From the NCBI GenBank assembly GCA_021324175.1, contig JAJPJP010000053.1:1-33450 (forward strand): a stretch of DNA of 33,450 bases. The letters run 5' to 3'. Shown one piece after another: positions 8,612 to 16,757 of this stretch. Position 1 is the first letter of the stretch; every line of letters starts with the position of its first letter. This DNA is from Chitinophagia bacterium. Lineage in GTDB: Bacteria; Bacteroidota; Bacteroidia; Chitinophagales; Chitinophagaceae. The position numbers and the translations under genes were made by a program. The notes beneath the pieces were generated by a model, which did no database searches, had not been told where the DNA came from, and worked only from the letters and a program-made list of their open reading frames with translations.

Positions 8612-9310
8612 TCCCGCTGTTATTGGGTTAGCAGACTTTGTCGCCGGCAGAAACCGCACCATCTGTTCTCAGAGGTGATCTTTGGACCAATACGACTTTC
8701 ACCAGTGGAGATGTCAGCCTGGTGTGCACCTGATAGCGGACCACTTTAAATTCCAGTGGTCTTGGGGTCTAAATCTTTTCAGGTAGATCACCTTAATGGG
8801 GCAGAGTAAAATGTAGACACATGGTCCAAATTTTGCATCGTAGGATTGCAGGTAAAATTGATTAACTATTTGATTTTAATAGTTTTAACACAAAATTTTT
8901 TGTTGACATCATTTGAATACGATTGCCCAGGCACCAGGGCATAATCTTTTGTAATCAGCTCCGAAAAATTCGGTTTCAGCAGGGCGGTAACCTTGCAAAA
9001 AACTGGGTTTTACCAATATTCATTCGGTTGAAAAGTCGACAACAATTAGCAGGAATTCTTCGTCAGAACCGGCCGTTCTAGCAAAGCGCCGGCGACTGTC
9101 AGCAACCAGAAAGCCATCAAAGCAAAGGATAAATGCGTGTTTTCCTAGGGAAAATAACCTGATTCAGTTTTTTTGATTTTGTACAATTGTCTAACTTACG
9201 ACACGAATGCACTCTGAAAACCGGCTTTATGACGGTAAAAAAGAGCAAGTTCCACTGCGGTTATTGATAACCGTTGGTTGTAATTTTACTAACTATTAAA
9301 TTCAAAGCAA
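8612..9310. other. Non-coding stretch with a possible insertion-sequence end
   Basis: About 700 bases hold no convincing gene. A 31-codon plus-strand frame ending at about 8732 (reading SVLRGDLWTNTTFTSGD in part) looks like a gene fragment but has no start codon. It is followed directly by an inverted repeat and an AT-rich segment (8731-8830) ending in a TGTAGACA-like edge, reminiscent of IS21-family ends. The remaining 450 bases up to the SWIB gene are AT-rich and show no hairpin with a T-run and no good TAnnTTTG promoter. Confidence 0.3.
8739..8761. repeat. Inverted repeat GACCACT-N9-AGTGGTC
   Basis: Perfect 7-bp arms at 8739-8745 and 8755-8761 are separated by nine bases. There is no following T-run, so it is not a standard terminator. 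Neighbouring related motifs (GGTGTGCACC upstream, GTAGATCACC downstream) make a transposase-binding or IS-terminal array one possibility. Confidence 0.4.
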
Positions 9311-9676
9311 ATGGCAAAATCTGCAAAAAAAGCGGCCAAGAAGGCTGCAAAAAAAGCGCCGGCAAAAAAAGCTGTTAAAAAAGTTGCGAAAAAAGCTCCG
9401 AAAAAAGCGGCCCCTAAGAAAACAAAAAGAAAGCCCAATGAAGCTTTCATGAAACCAGTGACGCCTAGTGCGGCTCTTGCTGAGGTGATCGGTTCAAAGC
9501 CGATGCCGAGGACACAAATCATTAAATCCATTTGGGTCCATATCAAAAAGAACGGATTGCAGGATTCAAAGAACAGGAGGATGATCAATGCTGACGCCAA
9601 ATTGAAACCGGTGTTCGGCAAACCGCAGGTCTCCATGTTCGAATTGGCTAAGATCGTCAACAATCACGTAAAATAG
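9311..9676 (+). CDS. SWIB/MDM2 domain protein with histone H1-like lysine/alanine tail
   Basis: The 121-aa protein has two parts. Residues 1-42 are a low-complexity K/A/P tail built of AKKAAKKAP-like repeats, like eukaryotic histone H1 C-termini and bacterial H1-like proteins, and should bind nucleic acid non-specifically. Residues 47-121 are a SWIB domain: FMKPVTPSAALAEVIGS, MPRTQIIKSIWVHIKKNGLQD, NRRMINADAKLKPVFG and VSMFELAKIVNNHVK match the family along its full length. Bacterial SWIB proteins occur in Bacteroidota and Chlamydiae; a role in nucleoid or DNA-topology control is assumed but not established. The gene is isolated, with its own strong terminator. The lysine codons are nearly all AAA/AAG in A-runs. 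Confidence 0.9.
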   Translation: MAKSAKKAAKKAAKKAPAKKAVKKVAKKAPKKAAPKKTKRKPNEAFMKPVTPSAALAEVIGSKPMPRTQIIKSIWVHIKKNGLQDSKNRRMINADAKLKPVFGKPQVSMFELAKIVNNHVK

Positions 9677-9716
9677 AATTCGGCGGGAAATATTCCCACA
9701 CAGCTAAATTGACTCT

Positions 9717-9744
9717 GCAGCAGTTCACCTGCTGCTTTTTTTTT
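9717..9744 (+). terminator. Strong intrinsic terminator of the SWIB gene
   Basis: GCAGCAG (9717-9723), loop TTCAC and CTGCTGC (9729-9735) are followed by nine T residues (9736-9744). This is a textbook Rho-independent terminator 40 bases after the SWIB stop. Minus-strand frames across this region owe their lysine-rich appearance to it. Confidence 0.85.
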
Positions 9745-10490
9745 GAGTTTTTGAAGCGCTTGCCAGCGAGAATAGGTGGAAACGTGTTTGGAGTAAAAGT
9801 TCTGGATCTCGTCTTCGAACTCCTGCTCGGCATTAAGGCCATTAGGATATTGCCTCTTATGCTGGCACCATCTACGAATCACTTTTTCGCGTTTTCAAGG
9901 AATTTACGAACGCGAGAATCATCTCCGTCACAGGTAAGCAAACAGGATCCTCAATAAAGAAAGATTGAGGAGCCTTGGCCATTAGTGTTTGGATTAATAA
10001 GCTTACTGCGCTTGCACACTATCAAATTCGTCGACCATTTGCATTACTCTTTCGGTGATGGCGTTACAACGGGGGAGATGAAAAGAAGAGACACGATCGC
10101 GAACGTACGAACCAAGCCGGCCTTACAAAAGTGCTCTTGACCGGTTAAGTCGCATTTTTACATTTGAAGGCCTCGTAATTATACGATTTTAGTGGTAAAT
10201 GCCGAAGCCCTGAGATTGGTCAAAACTGCTATTTCACAAATGGAATCTGCTTTATATGTTTGCATCCATAACGCTGATAGTTAAATTAGTTTTCGATCCA
10301 ATTCCAAAAAAACCAATCCAGAATCAGATCCTAGGAAAGCCAAAAAATCTAAATCCTAAAACCGGAAAACGAATTTACTGCCCAGTGTGATAACCAAAAT
10401 CCAAGTCCAATAAGCACATCCTAAGAAAAAACTAAAAATTGTACCTATCAAAAGCCAAAAGTTGCTCTAGTACCGTACAAAAAATTAAAG
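9745..10490. other. Non-coding stretch between the SWIB and permease genes
   Basis: About 750 bases without a supportable gene. A minus-strand frame at about 10001-10122 reads coherently at its end (NAITERVMQMVDEFDSVQAQ then TAA) but lacks a start codon and is preceded by a stop, so it is at most a gene remnant. The hairpin at 9949-9970 lies just beyond its end. The part from about 10260 to 10490 is A-rich and leads into an isolated terminator, so a small RNA is conceivable. TATGTTTG at 10255-10262 resembles a -7 box but has no TTG at the proper distance. Confidence 0.3.
9949..9970. repeat. Inverted repeat (stem-loop) CCTCAAT-N8-ATTGAGG
   Basis: Seven-bp arms (9949-9955 and 9964-9970) extend by one pair and, past a mismatch, by two further G-C pairs. 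No T-run follows on either strand. It could be a transcript 3'-end structure for the coding remnant on the minus strand. Confidence 0.4.
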
Positions 10491-10513
10491 GCTCCTCCCC
10501 GAGGGGCTTTTTT
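10491..10513 (+). terminator. Isolated intrinsic terminator
   Basis: GCTCCT (10491-10496), loop CCCCG and AGGGGC (10502-10507, with one G-T pair) are followed by TTTTTT (10508-10513). The nearest upstream plus-strand gene ends more than 800 bases away and already has a terminator, so this one must end some other transcript or guard the permease gene from read-through. Confidence 0.65.
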
Positions 10514-10734
10514 AGTTCCTTGTCAAAAGGATTCCTCAAAACTGCTTCTGGCTGCTCTCACTTTGCTACGCTGACCCAGGTCGGGGTAAATTAATTTTGG
10601 GCGGTATCTGCCATCCACAAGACGACAGAACGGTTCATCCTAAATCGGTTACAACAAGCTGATATAGGTTTAAATTTAGTTCGGCATAATCGGACCATCT
10701 ACCATTTCATCCATTCACCCATTGCAACAAACTT

Positions 10735-13179
10735 ATGCATGGCCTAGCTATTCGTTCCGCCTATCGCCATTTGGCAAAGGACAAGGTCTCCGGGTTCCTT
10801 AATATTCTTGGTTTGGCTGCGGGGTTGGCCTGCTCCCTTTTGATACTACTATATGTGAGAGACGAATTGAGTTTTGATCGTTTTCATCGCAATTACGATA
10901 ATATATTTCGAATAGACTGGACTAGCATAAACAACGGTCAACGGGCAACAAATGCGACGACTCCCTTGGCGCTGGGACAGGTCATTGAAACGGATATGCC
11001 GCAAGTGCGCTTCATGGCCCGAGTTTACAACCGCGCTGGCAGCATGGAGTTTTCAAGCACTGAAAAAAAATTTCAAGAGCAGAATGTATTTTTTACGGAT
11101 ACCGGCTTTTTTCACATTTTCACCATTACGCCCGAGCAGGGCGATATCAATGAGGCCCTGGCCTCGCCGAATTCTGTTGTTATCACGAGCATGATGGCAA
11201 AAAAATATTTCGGCATGCAGGACCCGCTTGGAAGAACGCTGCTTTATGAAAATAGCATTCCGCTCAAGGTCACCGCCATCGTTAAGCAAGTCCCCGTGAA
11301 CTCCGATCTGCAATTTGATTTTTTGATCTCATTGGAAACCTTGTATTCAGTCGAAAGCAGATTTATTGGCAATTACCTCAGGACAGATTGGAATTATAAT
11401 CCTGCATTCACCTTTTTTCTTGCCAAAGAGGGCTCTCAAAAGGACGTGCTTAATCGGGGTCTAAATGCAGTTCTGCAGAAATACGGCGATGAGCGAAGCA
11501 AAAAACTGCATGTTCTTTCTGTGTGCCCGCTGAGCGATATCCATTTGTACAGTGCATCAGTCAGCGGCAACCCAAGCTTGAAAAGCGTTTTCTACATATA
11601 CATTTTCGGCGCAATCTCCATTCTGATCCTTGGAATTGCTATGGTCAATTATATAAACTTGGCGACTGCGAGGGGAAGCACGCGGGAAAAGGAAGTGGTG
11701 ATGCGCAAGGTGCTTGGAGCCAGCAGGAAAACGATTGTTGTGCAATTCCTGTCAGAGAGCATTTTGACGGCTTCGCCCGCACTCGTTTTGTCATTTGTTC
11801 TTGTGGAATTCGGAATTGGATTCCTTAACCATTTGACAGGCAAACAAATCACATTGACGGGATGGATGAGTTTAACTAATTGCCTATTATTTTTTTCACT
11901 CTTTATAATCTGTTCGGTCATTTCTGCACTATACCCCGCTTTCTTTATTTCCCGCTTTGAACCATCGACGTCTTTGCAGGGGAGATCAGGCCCTGATTCG
12001 AAGGGCAATTTGCTTCGCAAATCCCTAGTGGTTTTCCAATTCACGATTTCGATCGTCCTGGTCATCTGCGCAATCGTTATTAACCAACAATTGCAATGGT
12101 TAAGGAACAAACCGCTGGGGTTTCAAAAAAAACAGATTGTGGTGGTGCCGCTCTTTGGAACAGGTGCCTCCAGCATAGGTTATGCTGTGGATGCTGCCTT
12201 GCGACAGCGCATGAATTCATTCAGCAATGAGCTATTAAAAAGATCAAAAATCATCGGCGTCACAGCGACATCCGCGCTGCCTGGTCAGGGAATTGTCCGG
12301 GGCCTTGTGATTCCGGAAGGATTCCAGGATAAAGACAACATTTTTTTCCCGTGGATTTCCGTCGACTATAATTTCATTTCAACGCTGAAAATCCAGTTAG
12401 TGGCCGGCCGGGAGTTCTCGAAGAATACTGGCACTGATCATTTAAGCGCCTTTATTTTGAACGAATCTGCAGTGAGGAAGCTGGGTTGGGGGAGCCCGGA
12501 GGGGGCTATCAACAAATCAATCGTTCGGGGGGACTCCAAAGAGGGCAAGAGGGGAAAGGTGATCGGCGTGGTCAAGGATTTTAATTTCAATACGCTCGAT
12601 CAACCCATACAACCATTAATTCTTGACGTAAATGTCGCCCGGTTTATACAATTCGCCGTTAGCGTTCAGGCCGATCATATTCCTGAAACAATAGAATATA
12701 TTCGTCGTCAATGGTCGGCTTTTTTTCCTGAGCGCATATTTGAATATGGTTTTTTAGATCGTCAAATTGATTCCCTCTATAGCGATCAGGAAAATCTCAG
12801 TAGTATCATTGAATTTTTTTCCCTGGCGGCCATCCTGTTGTCATGCTTCGGGCTTTTCAGTTTGACTTCACTTGTCTGCAGTCAAAAAACCAGGGAGATA
12901 GGAATCAGGAAGATTTTGGGGGGTAGTGTAGAATCAATCGTTGCACTGCTTTCCTTCGATTTCCTGAAATTGGTTTGCATGGCATTTCTGATCGGCGCAC
13001 CTTTATCTTGGTTAATCACGCATCAATGGCTCCTGAACTATGCGTATAGAGTCAGTGTTCCCTTCTGGCTATATATACTTGCGGGATTTTTTATGTTACT
13101 TATCACCATCATAACGGTATCATATCAGACTCTCCATGCATCGATGGCAAATCCCGTCGACAGTATTAGGAAGGAATAA
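10735..13179 (+). CDS. ABC transporter permease, MacB/FtsX type (two-module, orphan)
   Basis: The 814-aa integral membrane protein has the Bacteroidota double-FtsX layout. A first helix at about 20-41 (GFLNILGLAAGLACSLLILL) is followed by a MacB-type periplasmic domain (about 45-280), then three helices at about 285-400 containing the coupling segment STREKEVVMRKVLGASRKTI. A second helix lies near 430, then a second periplasmic domain (about 455-680) and three C-terminal helices with a matching coupling segment (SQKTREIGIRKILGGS, about 720-735). Family members work with an ATPase such as MacB or LolD in mechanical export or lipoprotein/peptide handling. No ATPase is nearby, as is usual for the many such permeases in Cytophagales. 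The start MHGLAIRSAYRHLAKDKVSGFLN is typical. The substrate is unknown. Confidence 0.9.
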   Translation: MHGLAIRSAYRHLAKDKVSGFLNILGLAAGLACSLLILLYVRDELSFDRFHRNYDNIFRIDWTSINNGQRATNATTPLALGQVIETDMPQVRFMARVYNRAGSMEFSSTEKKFQEQNVFFTDTGFFHIFTITPEQGDINEALASPNSVVITSMMAKKYFGMQDPLGRTLLYENSIPLKVTAIVKQVPVNSDLQFDFLISLETLYSVESRFIGNYLRTDWNYNPAFTFFLAKEGSQKDVLNRGLNAVLQKYGDERSKKLHVLSVCPLSDIHLYSASVSGNPSLKSVFYIYIFGAISILILGIAMVNYINLATARGSTREKEVVMRKVLGASRKTIVVQFLSESILTASPALVLSFVLVEFGIGFLNHLTGKQITLTGWMSLTNCLLFFSLFIICSVISALYPAFFISRFEPSTSLQGRSGPDSKGNLLRKSLVVFQFTISIVLVICAIVINQQLQWLRNKPLGFQKKQIVVVPLFGTGASSIGYAVDAALRQRMNSFSNELLKRSKIIGVTATSALPGQGIVRGLVIPEGFQDKDNIFFPWISVDYNFISTLKIQLVAGREFSKNTGTDHLSAFILNESAVRKLGWGSPEGAINKSIVRGDSKEGKRGKVIGVVKDFNFNTLDQPIQPLILDVNVARFIQFAVSVQADHIPETIEYIRRQWSAFFPERIFEYGFLDRQIDSLYSDQENLSSIIEFFSLAAILLSCFGLFSLTSLVCSQKTREIGIRKILGGSVESIVALLSFDFLKLVCMAFLIGAPLSWLITHQWLLNYAYRVSVPFWLYILAGFFMLLITIITVSYQTLHASMANPVDSIRKE

Positions 13180-13191
13180 TCACATTGATAC

Positions 13192-13209
13192 GTGATCGAA
13201 TCACTTTTT
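13192..13209 (+). terminator. Weak terminator after the permease gene
   Basis: GTGAT (13192-13196), loop CGA and ATCAC (13200-13204) are followed by TTTTT. The stem is short, but the position 12 bases after the stop codon supports it. The following 390 bases (13210-13599) hold no convincing gene; a 29-codon frame at 13413-13502 with a hydrophobic start is the only candidate. Confidence 0.4.
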
Positions 13210-13599
13210 CCCATCTTGGGAATCCTTGCCGTACAAAATTTTTAAGGGCTCTTTTTTGAGTTACCTGACGCGCCGCGCACTGTTGCATTCTTTTCCCAAA
13301 ATTCCCCAACATTTTTTGAAATTGGAAACTTTTTTCTCTTGTAATCGCTCTTTTTATTGGATGATAACATGGGCAGGTTTTTTGATCTGGTAACTAATAG
13401 TTAAACAAAAACATGGCAGACGGGACCGTTATATTAATCGTCGCAATGCTTGTCGCAGTTTTCTCGGAAAGGTTACGAACAGCGACTCGCTACCGGGTTT
13501 AGTCATTAACGCCAGTGCTGTAATTTTTGTAAAAAGTCCGCAAGCCTAGATTTAGCCACCGCCCAATCAATTGAAACAATCATCTGAATTAAATCGGTT

Positions 13600-13869
13600 A
13601 TGAAGAAATCTCGCTGCTTTTTCATTCTGCTGGCCGCCGTTGTGGTCAGTTTTGCCCTCATCACTGTTTTTTTTGTTAAAATCGGTTTTGTCGCCGGCAT
13701 GTTTTTTCTTGCCGCTTCATGGACTACCCTGGTTTCAGTGCTTCGCTTCTCTTCGAGTAGGACAATTCCTGCAAGCACCCGTATAAATAGAAACCTGCAT
13801 CCTATTGAGGCTGCTCCGGTGCGCCAGATCAAGGTAATCAAGGAGGAAGCTGTCCTGATCACAGCCTGA
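13600..13869 (+). CDS. Hypothetical small membrane protein
   Basis: The 89-aa frame begins MKKSRCFFILLAAVVVSFAL, with two consecutive hydrophobic segments (about residues 6-27 and 30-50) and a polar, basic C-terminal tail of about 40 residues. This fits a small inner-membrane protein with a cytoplasmic tail. The opposite strand is also open (13506-14009), but its central part is the arginine/threonine-rich complement of the hydrophobic region and looks like a shadow. No family is recognised, and no promoter or terminator stands out. Confidence 0.4.
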   Translation: MKKSRCFFILLAAVVVSFALITVFFVKIGFVAGMFFLAASWTTLVSVLRFSSSRTIPASTRINRNLHPIEAAPVRQIKVIKEEAVLITA

Positions 13870-14083
13870 TTCGGACTTATATTCATCATCGCAAGGGCCC
13901 GCGAAGAATTAGAGAGCCCTCTGCCAGGCATTGAACATAAAGAAAAATCTATGATTCCCAGGCTTGAAATTGCAAACCCCGTTCGGTTCAAAACGGGGCA
14001 ACGATACATGAAGAAATATATCTAAATATTACCATCATCGGGTTATCAACAAATCGCAGGTGATAGCCTCAGATCTGCATAAT

Positions 14084-14707
14084 TTATGCACGGGAAGTTC
14101 CCAATTTCTTTTTTCCGGACCGCAGTCGGGGAAGGATTGGCACGCGGGCCTTGTAATCGAGGTAGGCCTTCCCAAAGCGCGTCACAAGTTTTTTCTCTTC
14201 CAGTTTGATACCGATGATTATGTAAACTGTGATTACGAGGCATGCTAAAAGATTGCTCGGGAAAAAAAACAGCGCCAACAGCCCGTAAATAAACAACAAA
14301 GTTCCCAGATAAAGAGGGTGCCGTACTTTTTTATGAATGCCAATTTCCAAAAGATCGTCGTTGGGTTGCTTTTTGAAAAGGAGGTCAAACCCGGTCATTC
14401 TCAGGAAATACTTTTTAGCAGAAATGGCCATCAAAGATAGTCCTCCCGCAATCAGGACGTAACCGGCGAATACCAGGAATGTAGCAGGTCCGATGATGCT
14501 ATGTTCTTTCATTCGTAATTGGTACCAAAGAATCAGGATCAGGGTAATAAATGCGATTGCTGAATAAACCAGGCGATAATATCGATACAATCCGGGGGCC
14601 CGGTCCGATATCCGGGTTTTCAGCCGGTTGGTCGCAAGCAGGCTATGAATCGCACAATAGGCGATCCAGCCAAAGGTTAAATAAATATAATTTTCAAGGG
14701 AAGCCAT
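14084..14707 (-). CDS. Isoprenylcysteine carboxyl methyltransferase-like (ICMT/PEMT) membrane protein
   Basis: The 207-aa membrane protein has about five hydrophobic segments (near 6-24, 45-63, 74-95, 132-150 and 150-168). Its C-terminal half carries the SAM-binding signature of the ICMT/PEMT superfamily: GIHKKVRHPLYLGTLL at 123-138 with R129-H130-P131, then KLEEKKLVTRFGKAYLDY at 168-185, with the paired glutamates E170/E171. Bacterial members of this superfamily methylate lipids or other hydrophobic substrates; true prenylcysteine substrates are absent in bacteria. The gene is divergent from the small gene at 14767, with 59 bases between them, so a shared promoter region is likely. The family call is good; the substrate is unknown. 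Confidence 0.8.
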   Translation of the reverse strand: MASLENYIYLTFGWIAYCAIHSLLATNRLKTRISDRAPGLYRYYRLVYSAIAFITLILILWYQLRMKEHSIIGPATFLVFAGYVLIAGGLSLMAISAKKYFLRMTGFDLLFKKQPNDDLLEIGIHKKVRHPLYLGTLLFIYGLLALFFFPSNLLACLVITVYIIIGIKLEEKKLVTRFGKAYLDYKARVPILPRLRSGKKKLGTSRA

Positions 14708-14766
14708 CGGTTGGATGCAAAATCAGTAGATTTGCGTCTAACAATCTATCCAAAAATTTTTACTTT

Positions 14767-14985
14767 ATGAAATTTGAAGCCGGAGAGTCTGTTATAGTTT
14801 TGGACACAGAAAATAGGCCTGCAGGAACAGGTCATGTTATCAGCTTCGACGAAGGCGGGCTTTACCGGATTGCCTTTACGTACATAAATACCGAAAAAAA
14901 AGAAGAAATTATCCTGCCGGAACACCGGTTGCTAAGCAATCGCGACGTTAGCGATCCGGAACTTAGAATCGCTGACCAGATTTGA
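14767..14985 (+). CDS. Conserved-looking small hypothetical protein
   Basis: ATG 14767 gives a 72-aa soluble, acidic protein (MKFEAGESVIVLDTENRPAG at the start). The frame is open back to 14551, but the upstream part lies opposite the methyltransferase gene and is a shadow. The layout of short strands with a VIVLD...GTGHVIS...YRIAF pattern suggests a small SH3/KOW-like beta-barrel, and the last 15 residues are charged. No named family is recognised. It precedes the YbhB-like gene by about 160 bases. Confidence 0.6.
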   Translation: MKFEAGESVIVLDTENRPAGTGHVISFDEGGLYRIAFTYINTEKKEEIILPEHRLLSNRDVSDPELRIADQI

Positions 14986-15148
14986 TCTGTTTGAAGTTCA
15001 CCATTTGTTTGGCACCTGGGGAAAAATTACCGCCGCGCATTTAATACCACGTAACCCGGAATTCGATTCTGACGTTCATTTGGTATGTTTTTGGTTTCCC
15101 AACAGTAAAATACCTCACATGAATTCTCCAATTATTGGCGCCATTGTA

Positions 15149-15595
15149 ATGGCTGCCTTGCAGGTTACAAGCCCTTCTTTTAAAAACAATGATTTTATGC
15201 CTTCCCGATACACGTGCGAAGGCGACAATATCAGCCCGGAGTTGAAAGTTGACGGTATTCCGCAGTCAGCAAAATCTTTAGCTGTCACTGTGTTCGATCC
15301 TGATGCGCCGAACGGAGGCGTGGTGCACTGGGCGCAATGGAATATTCAGCCGTCTCCTATCATTCCTGAAAAGGTGATGGACGGGGTGATGGGCGAGAAC
15401 GTGCGAGGAAAGCCCGGCTATACCGGTCCCTGCCCTCCATCGGGAGTTCATCATTATCACTTTATGGTGTATGCCTTGGATACGATGCTATCAATTCCAG
15501 CAGGGTCCACTAGATCAGACCTGGATAATGCCATGCGAGGACACATCCTCGCGCAAGGGGAACTTGTTGGCCTTTACACGAAGACCAAACAATAA
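15149..15595 (+). CDS. YbhB/YbcL family Raf kinase inhibitor-like protein (PEBP fold)
   Basis: The protein matches bacterial phosphatidylethanolamine-binding-protein homologues over its full length: LQVTSPSFKNNDFMPSRYTC at the start, GDNISPELKVDGIP, the ligand-pocket signature VFDPDAPNGGVVHWAQWNI, then GKPGYTGPCPPSGVHHYHFM and the closing ALDTMLSIPAG region. D-P-D-A-P and GPCPPSG-xHHYHF are the conserved anion-binding elements. With ATG 15149 it is 148 aa, the normal size. An in-frame ATG at 15119 would add ten residues, and the frame is open further upstream to 15005. These proteins are cytoplasmic or periplasmic and of unclear physiological role in bacteria; there is no signal peptide here. 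Confidence 0.88.
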   Translation: MAALQVTSPSFKNNDFMPSRYTCEGDNISPELKVDGIPQSAKSLAVTVFDPDAPNGGVVHWAQWNIQPSPIIPEKVMDGVMGENVRGKPGYTGPCPPSGVHHYHFMVYALDTMLSIPAGSTRSDLDNAMRGHILAQGELVGLYTKTKQ

Positions 15596-15638
15596 CAAGA
15601 AAGATTATTTGATCTTATGCATGCTCAGGTATGTGCGC

Positions 15639-15875
15639 TCACCTTTTTGGGACAATTATGGCATATATAACATACAACCAGCCTAAAATGCCGTGAATAA
15701 TTGCAAGCAGTATCGACTTATTGCGCGTCCAAGAAACAACCACGGCGATGATGGTTCCTAATCCGATGCTGGGTCCAACATAAACTGGCGGCTGCCAATA
15801 TCCGTACCCTCCGTAGGTGTGTATGACGCATGAAGAAAAAGCAATCGTTAGAAGAAGGCAAATGATTTTGGTCAT
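15639..15875 (-). CDS. Small lipoprotein with C-terminal membrane segments, superinfection-immunity-like tail
   Basis: This 78-aa minus-strand product begins MTKIICLLLTIAFSSC, a short lipoprotein signal with a plausible lipobox (FSSC, C16). A Gly/Tyr/Pro-rich stretch (17-33) follows, then two hydrophobic segments (about 37-49 and 54-75) joined by SWTRNKS. The arrangement of a hydrophobic strand, a short basic W-x-R-N-K-S turn and a helix ending GWLYVIYAI resembles the small proteins annotated as superinfection immunity/Imm-like. Those usually lack a lipobox, so the assignment is tentative. It is convergent with the YbhB gene, with stops 43 bases apart. Confidence 0.6.
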   Translation of the reverse strand: MTKIICLLLTIAFSSCVIHTYGGYGYWQPPVYVGPSIGLGTIIAVVVSWTRNKSILLAIIHGILGWLYVIYAIIVPKR

Positions 15876-16095
15876 CCTGAGTTTTTGGTGAAGTTAACGA
15901 TCTGCATCAAGTTCTGGGCCCGTCGACACGCTGGAAAATTTTATCAGGTATGCGAGTCAAAGGACGAGTAACAAACCGCCATTAGGAAATTGAGACCTCC
16001 GGAGAATTCATTATGGCGATTTGTCCGTGTCAAATAATCCCCGGGAGAGTTGGTGGGAATCTATTTGCTCATATTCAATCAATTTCCATCTCGAA

Positions 16096-16134
16096 GATGT
16101 CGCCTGTAAGGCGGTTGCGACAGGCATCTTTTTT
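16096..16134 (+). terminator. Isolated terminator-like hairpin upstream of the PfpI gene
   Basis: GCCTGT (16103-16108) pairs with ACAGGC (16120-16125); a three-base bulge then allows GAT/ATC pairing, and TTTTTT follows (16129-16134). It lies about 500 bases after the last plus-strand gene and 45 bases before the PfpI start. It could end a small RNA or act as a leader attenuator. The stretch 15876-16095 shows no gene. Confidence 0.5.
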
Positions 16135-16178
16135 GGGGCGGATGTCAGGAATTACTAGCCAAAAACAAAAACAACTTT

Positions 16179-16730
16179 ATGGCGGCGCTAACCGGAAAAA
16201 AAATAGCGATCCTGACAGAGACTGGCTTTGAAGAAGTCGAATTAACAAGCCAGAAAAAAGCACTGGAAGATGCGGGCGCGAAGGTCGTTATCGTTTCGCC
16301 GCAAAAAGAAAAGGTCAAAGCCTGCAACCATGACCACTGGTCAATCGAATTGCCGGTTGACGTTATGGTGGAAGAGGCAAACCCTGGCGACTACGATGCA
16401 TTGATGATACCAGTTGGGGTAATAAATCCGGACCAGATGAGAACAAATGAAACTTGTGTCGAATTTGCTGAAGGATTCATGAAAGCAGGGAAGCCGGTCG
16501 CAGCAATTTGCCATGGGCCACAGCTACTGATTGAAACAGGTATGGTAAAAGGCAAAAAATCGACTTCTTATCCATCTTTAAAAACTGAACTTACCAGTGC
16601 GGGGCCTTCCTGGACTGACGGGGAGGTGGTAACCGATCATGGTCTAGTGACCAGCAGGAGTCCCAAAGACCTCGCCGCATTTAACAAAAAAATGATCGAA
16701 GAAGTCCAGGCAGGCGTCCGCGCCCGATAG
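16179..16730 (+). CDS. DJ-1/PfpI family protein (type 1 glutamine amidotransferase-like)
   Basis: The 183-aa protein matches the PfpI/YhbO branch of the DJ-1 superfamily: GKKIAILTETGFEEVELTSQ at 6-25 with the partner glutamate at E18/E19, IPVGVINPDQMR at 77-88 and the nucleophile elbow VAAICHGPQLLIE at 107-119 with C111-H112. It ends with the usual ASP-like segment (RSPKDLAAFNKKMIEEV). Members have been described as stress-induced proteases, deglycases or glyoxalases; which activity applies is unsettled. The common GG before the variable loop reads VG here. The protein is cytoplasmic. The next gene starts 27 bases downstream and probably shares the transcript, which ends at the terminator at 17004. 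Confidence 0.9.
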   Translation: MAALTGKKIAILTETGFEEVELTSQKKALEDAGAKVVIVSPQKEKVKACNHDHWSIELPVDVMVEEANPGDYDALMIPVGVINPDQMRTNETCVEFAEGFMKAGKPVAAICHGPQLLIETGMVKGKKSTSYPSLKTELTSAGPSWTDGEVVTDHGLVTSRSPKDLAAFNKKMIEEVQAGVRAR

Positions 16731-16757
16731 ATATTTTCTTAAGCAAAAATTAGACAT

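Noticed and set aside
9657-9882. Two minus-strand frames downstream of the SWIB gene
   Set aside because: They span the SWIB terminator, whose T9 run and CTGCTGC stem produce the lysine- and glutamine-rich appearance; no other support.
13413-13502. 29-codon plus-strand frame with a hydrophobic start
   Set aside because: Too short, and it turns into an arginine-rich end; other frames after position 13455 are equally open, so a frameshifted gene cannot be shown.
13506-14009. Minus-strand frame of 167 codons
   Set aside because: Central part is the complement of the hydrophobic plus-strand frame at 13600; only its last 39 codons (MKKQRDFFITDLIQMIVSID onward) look protein-like, too little to call.
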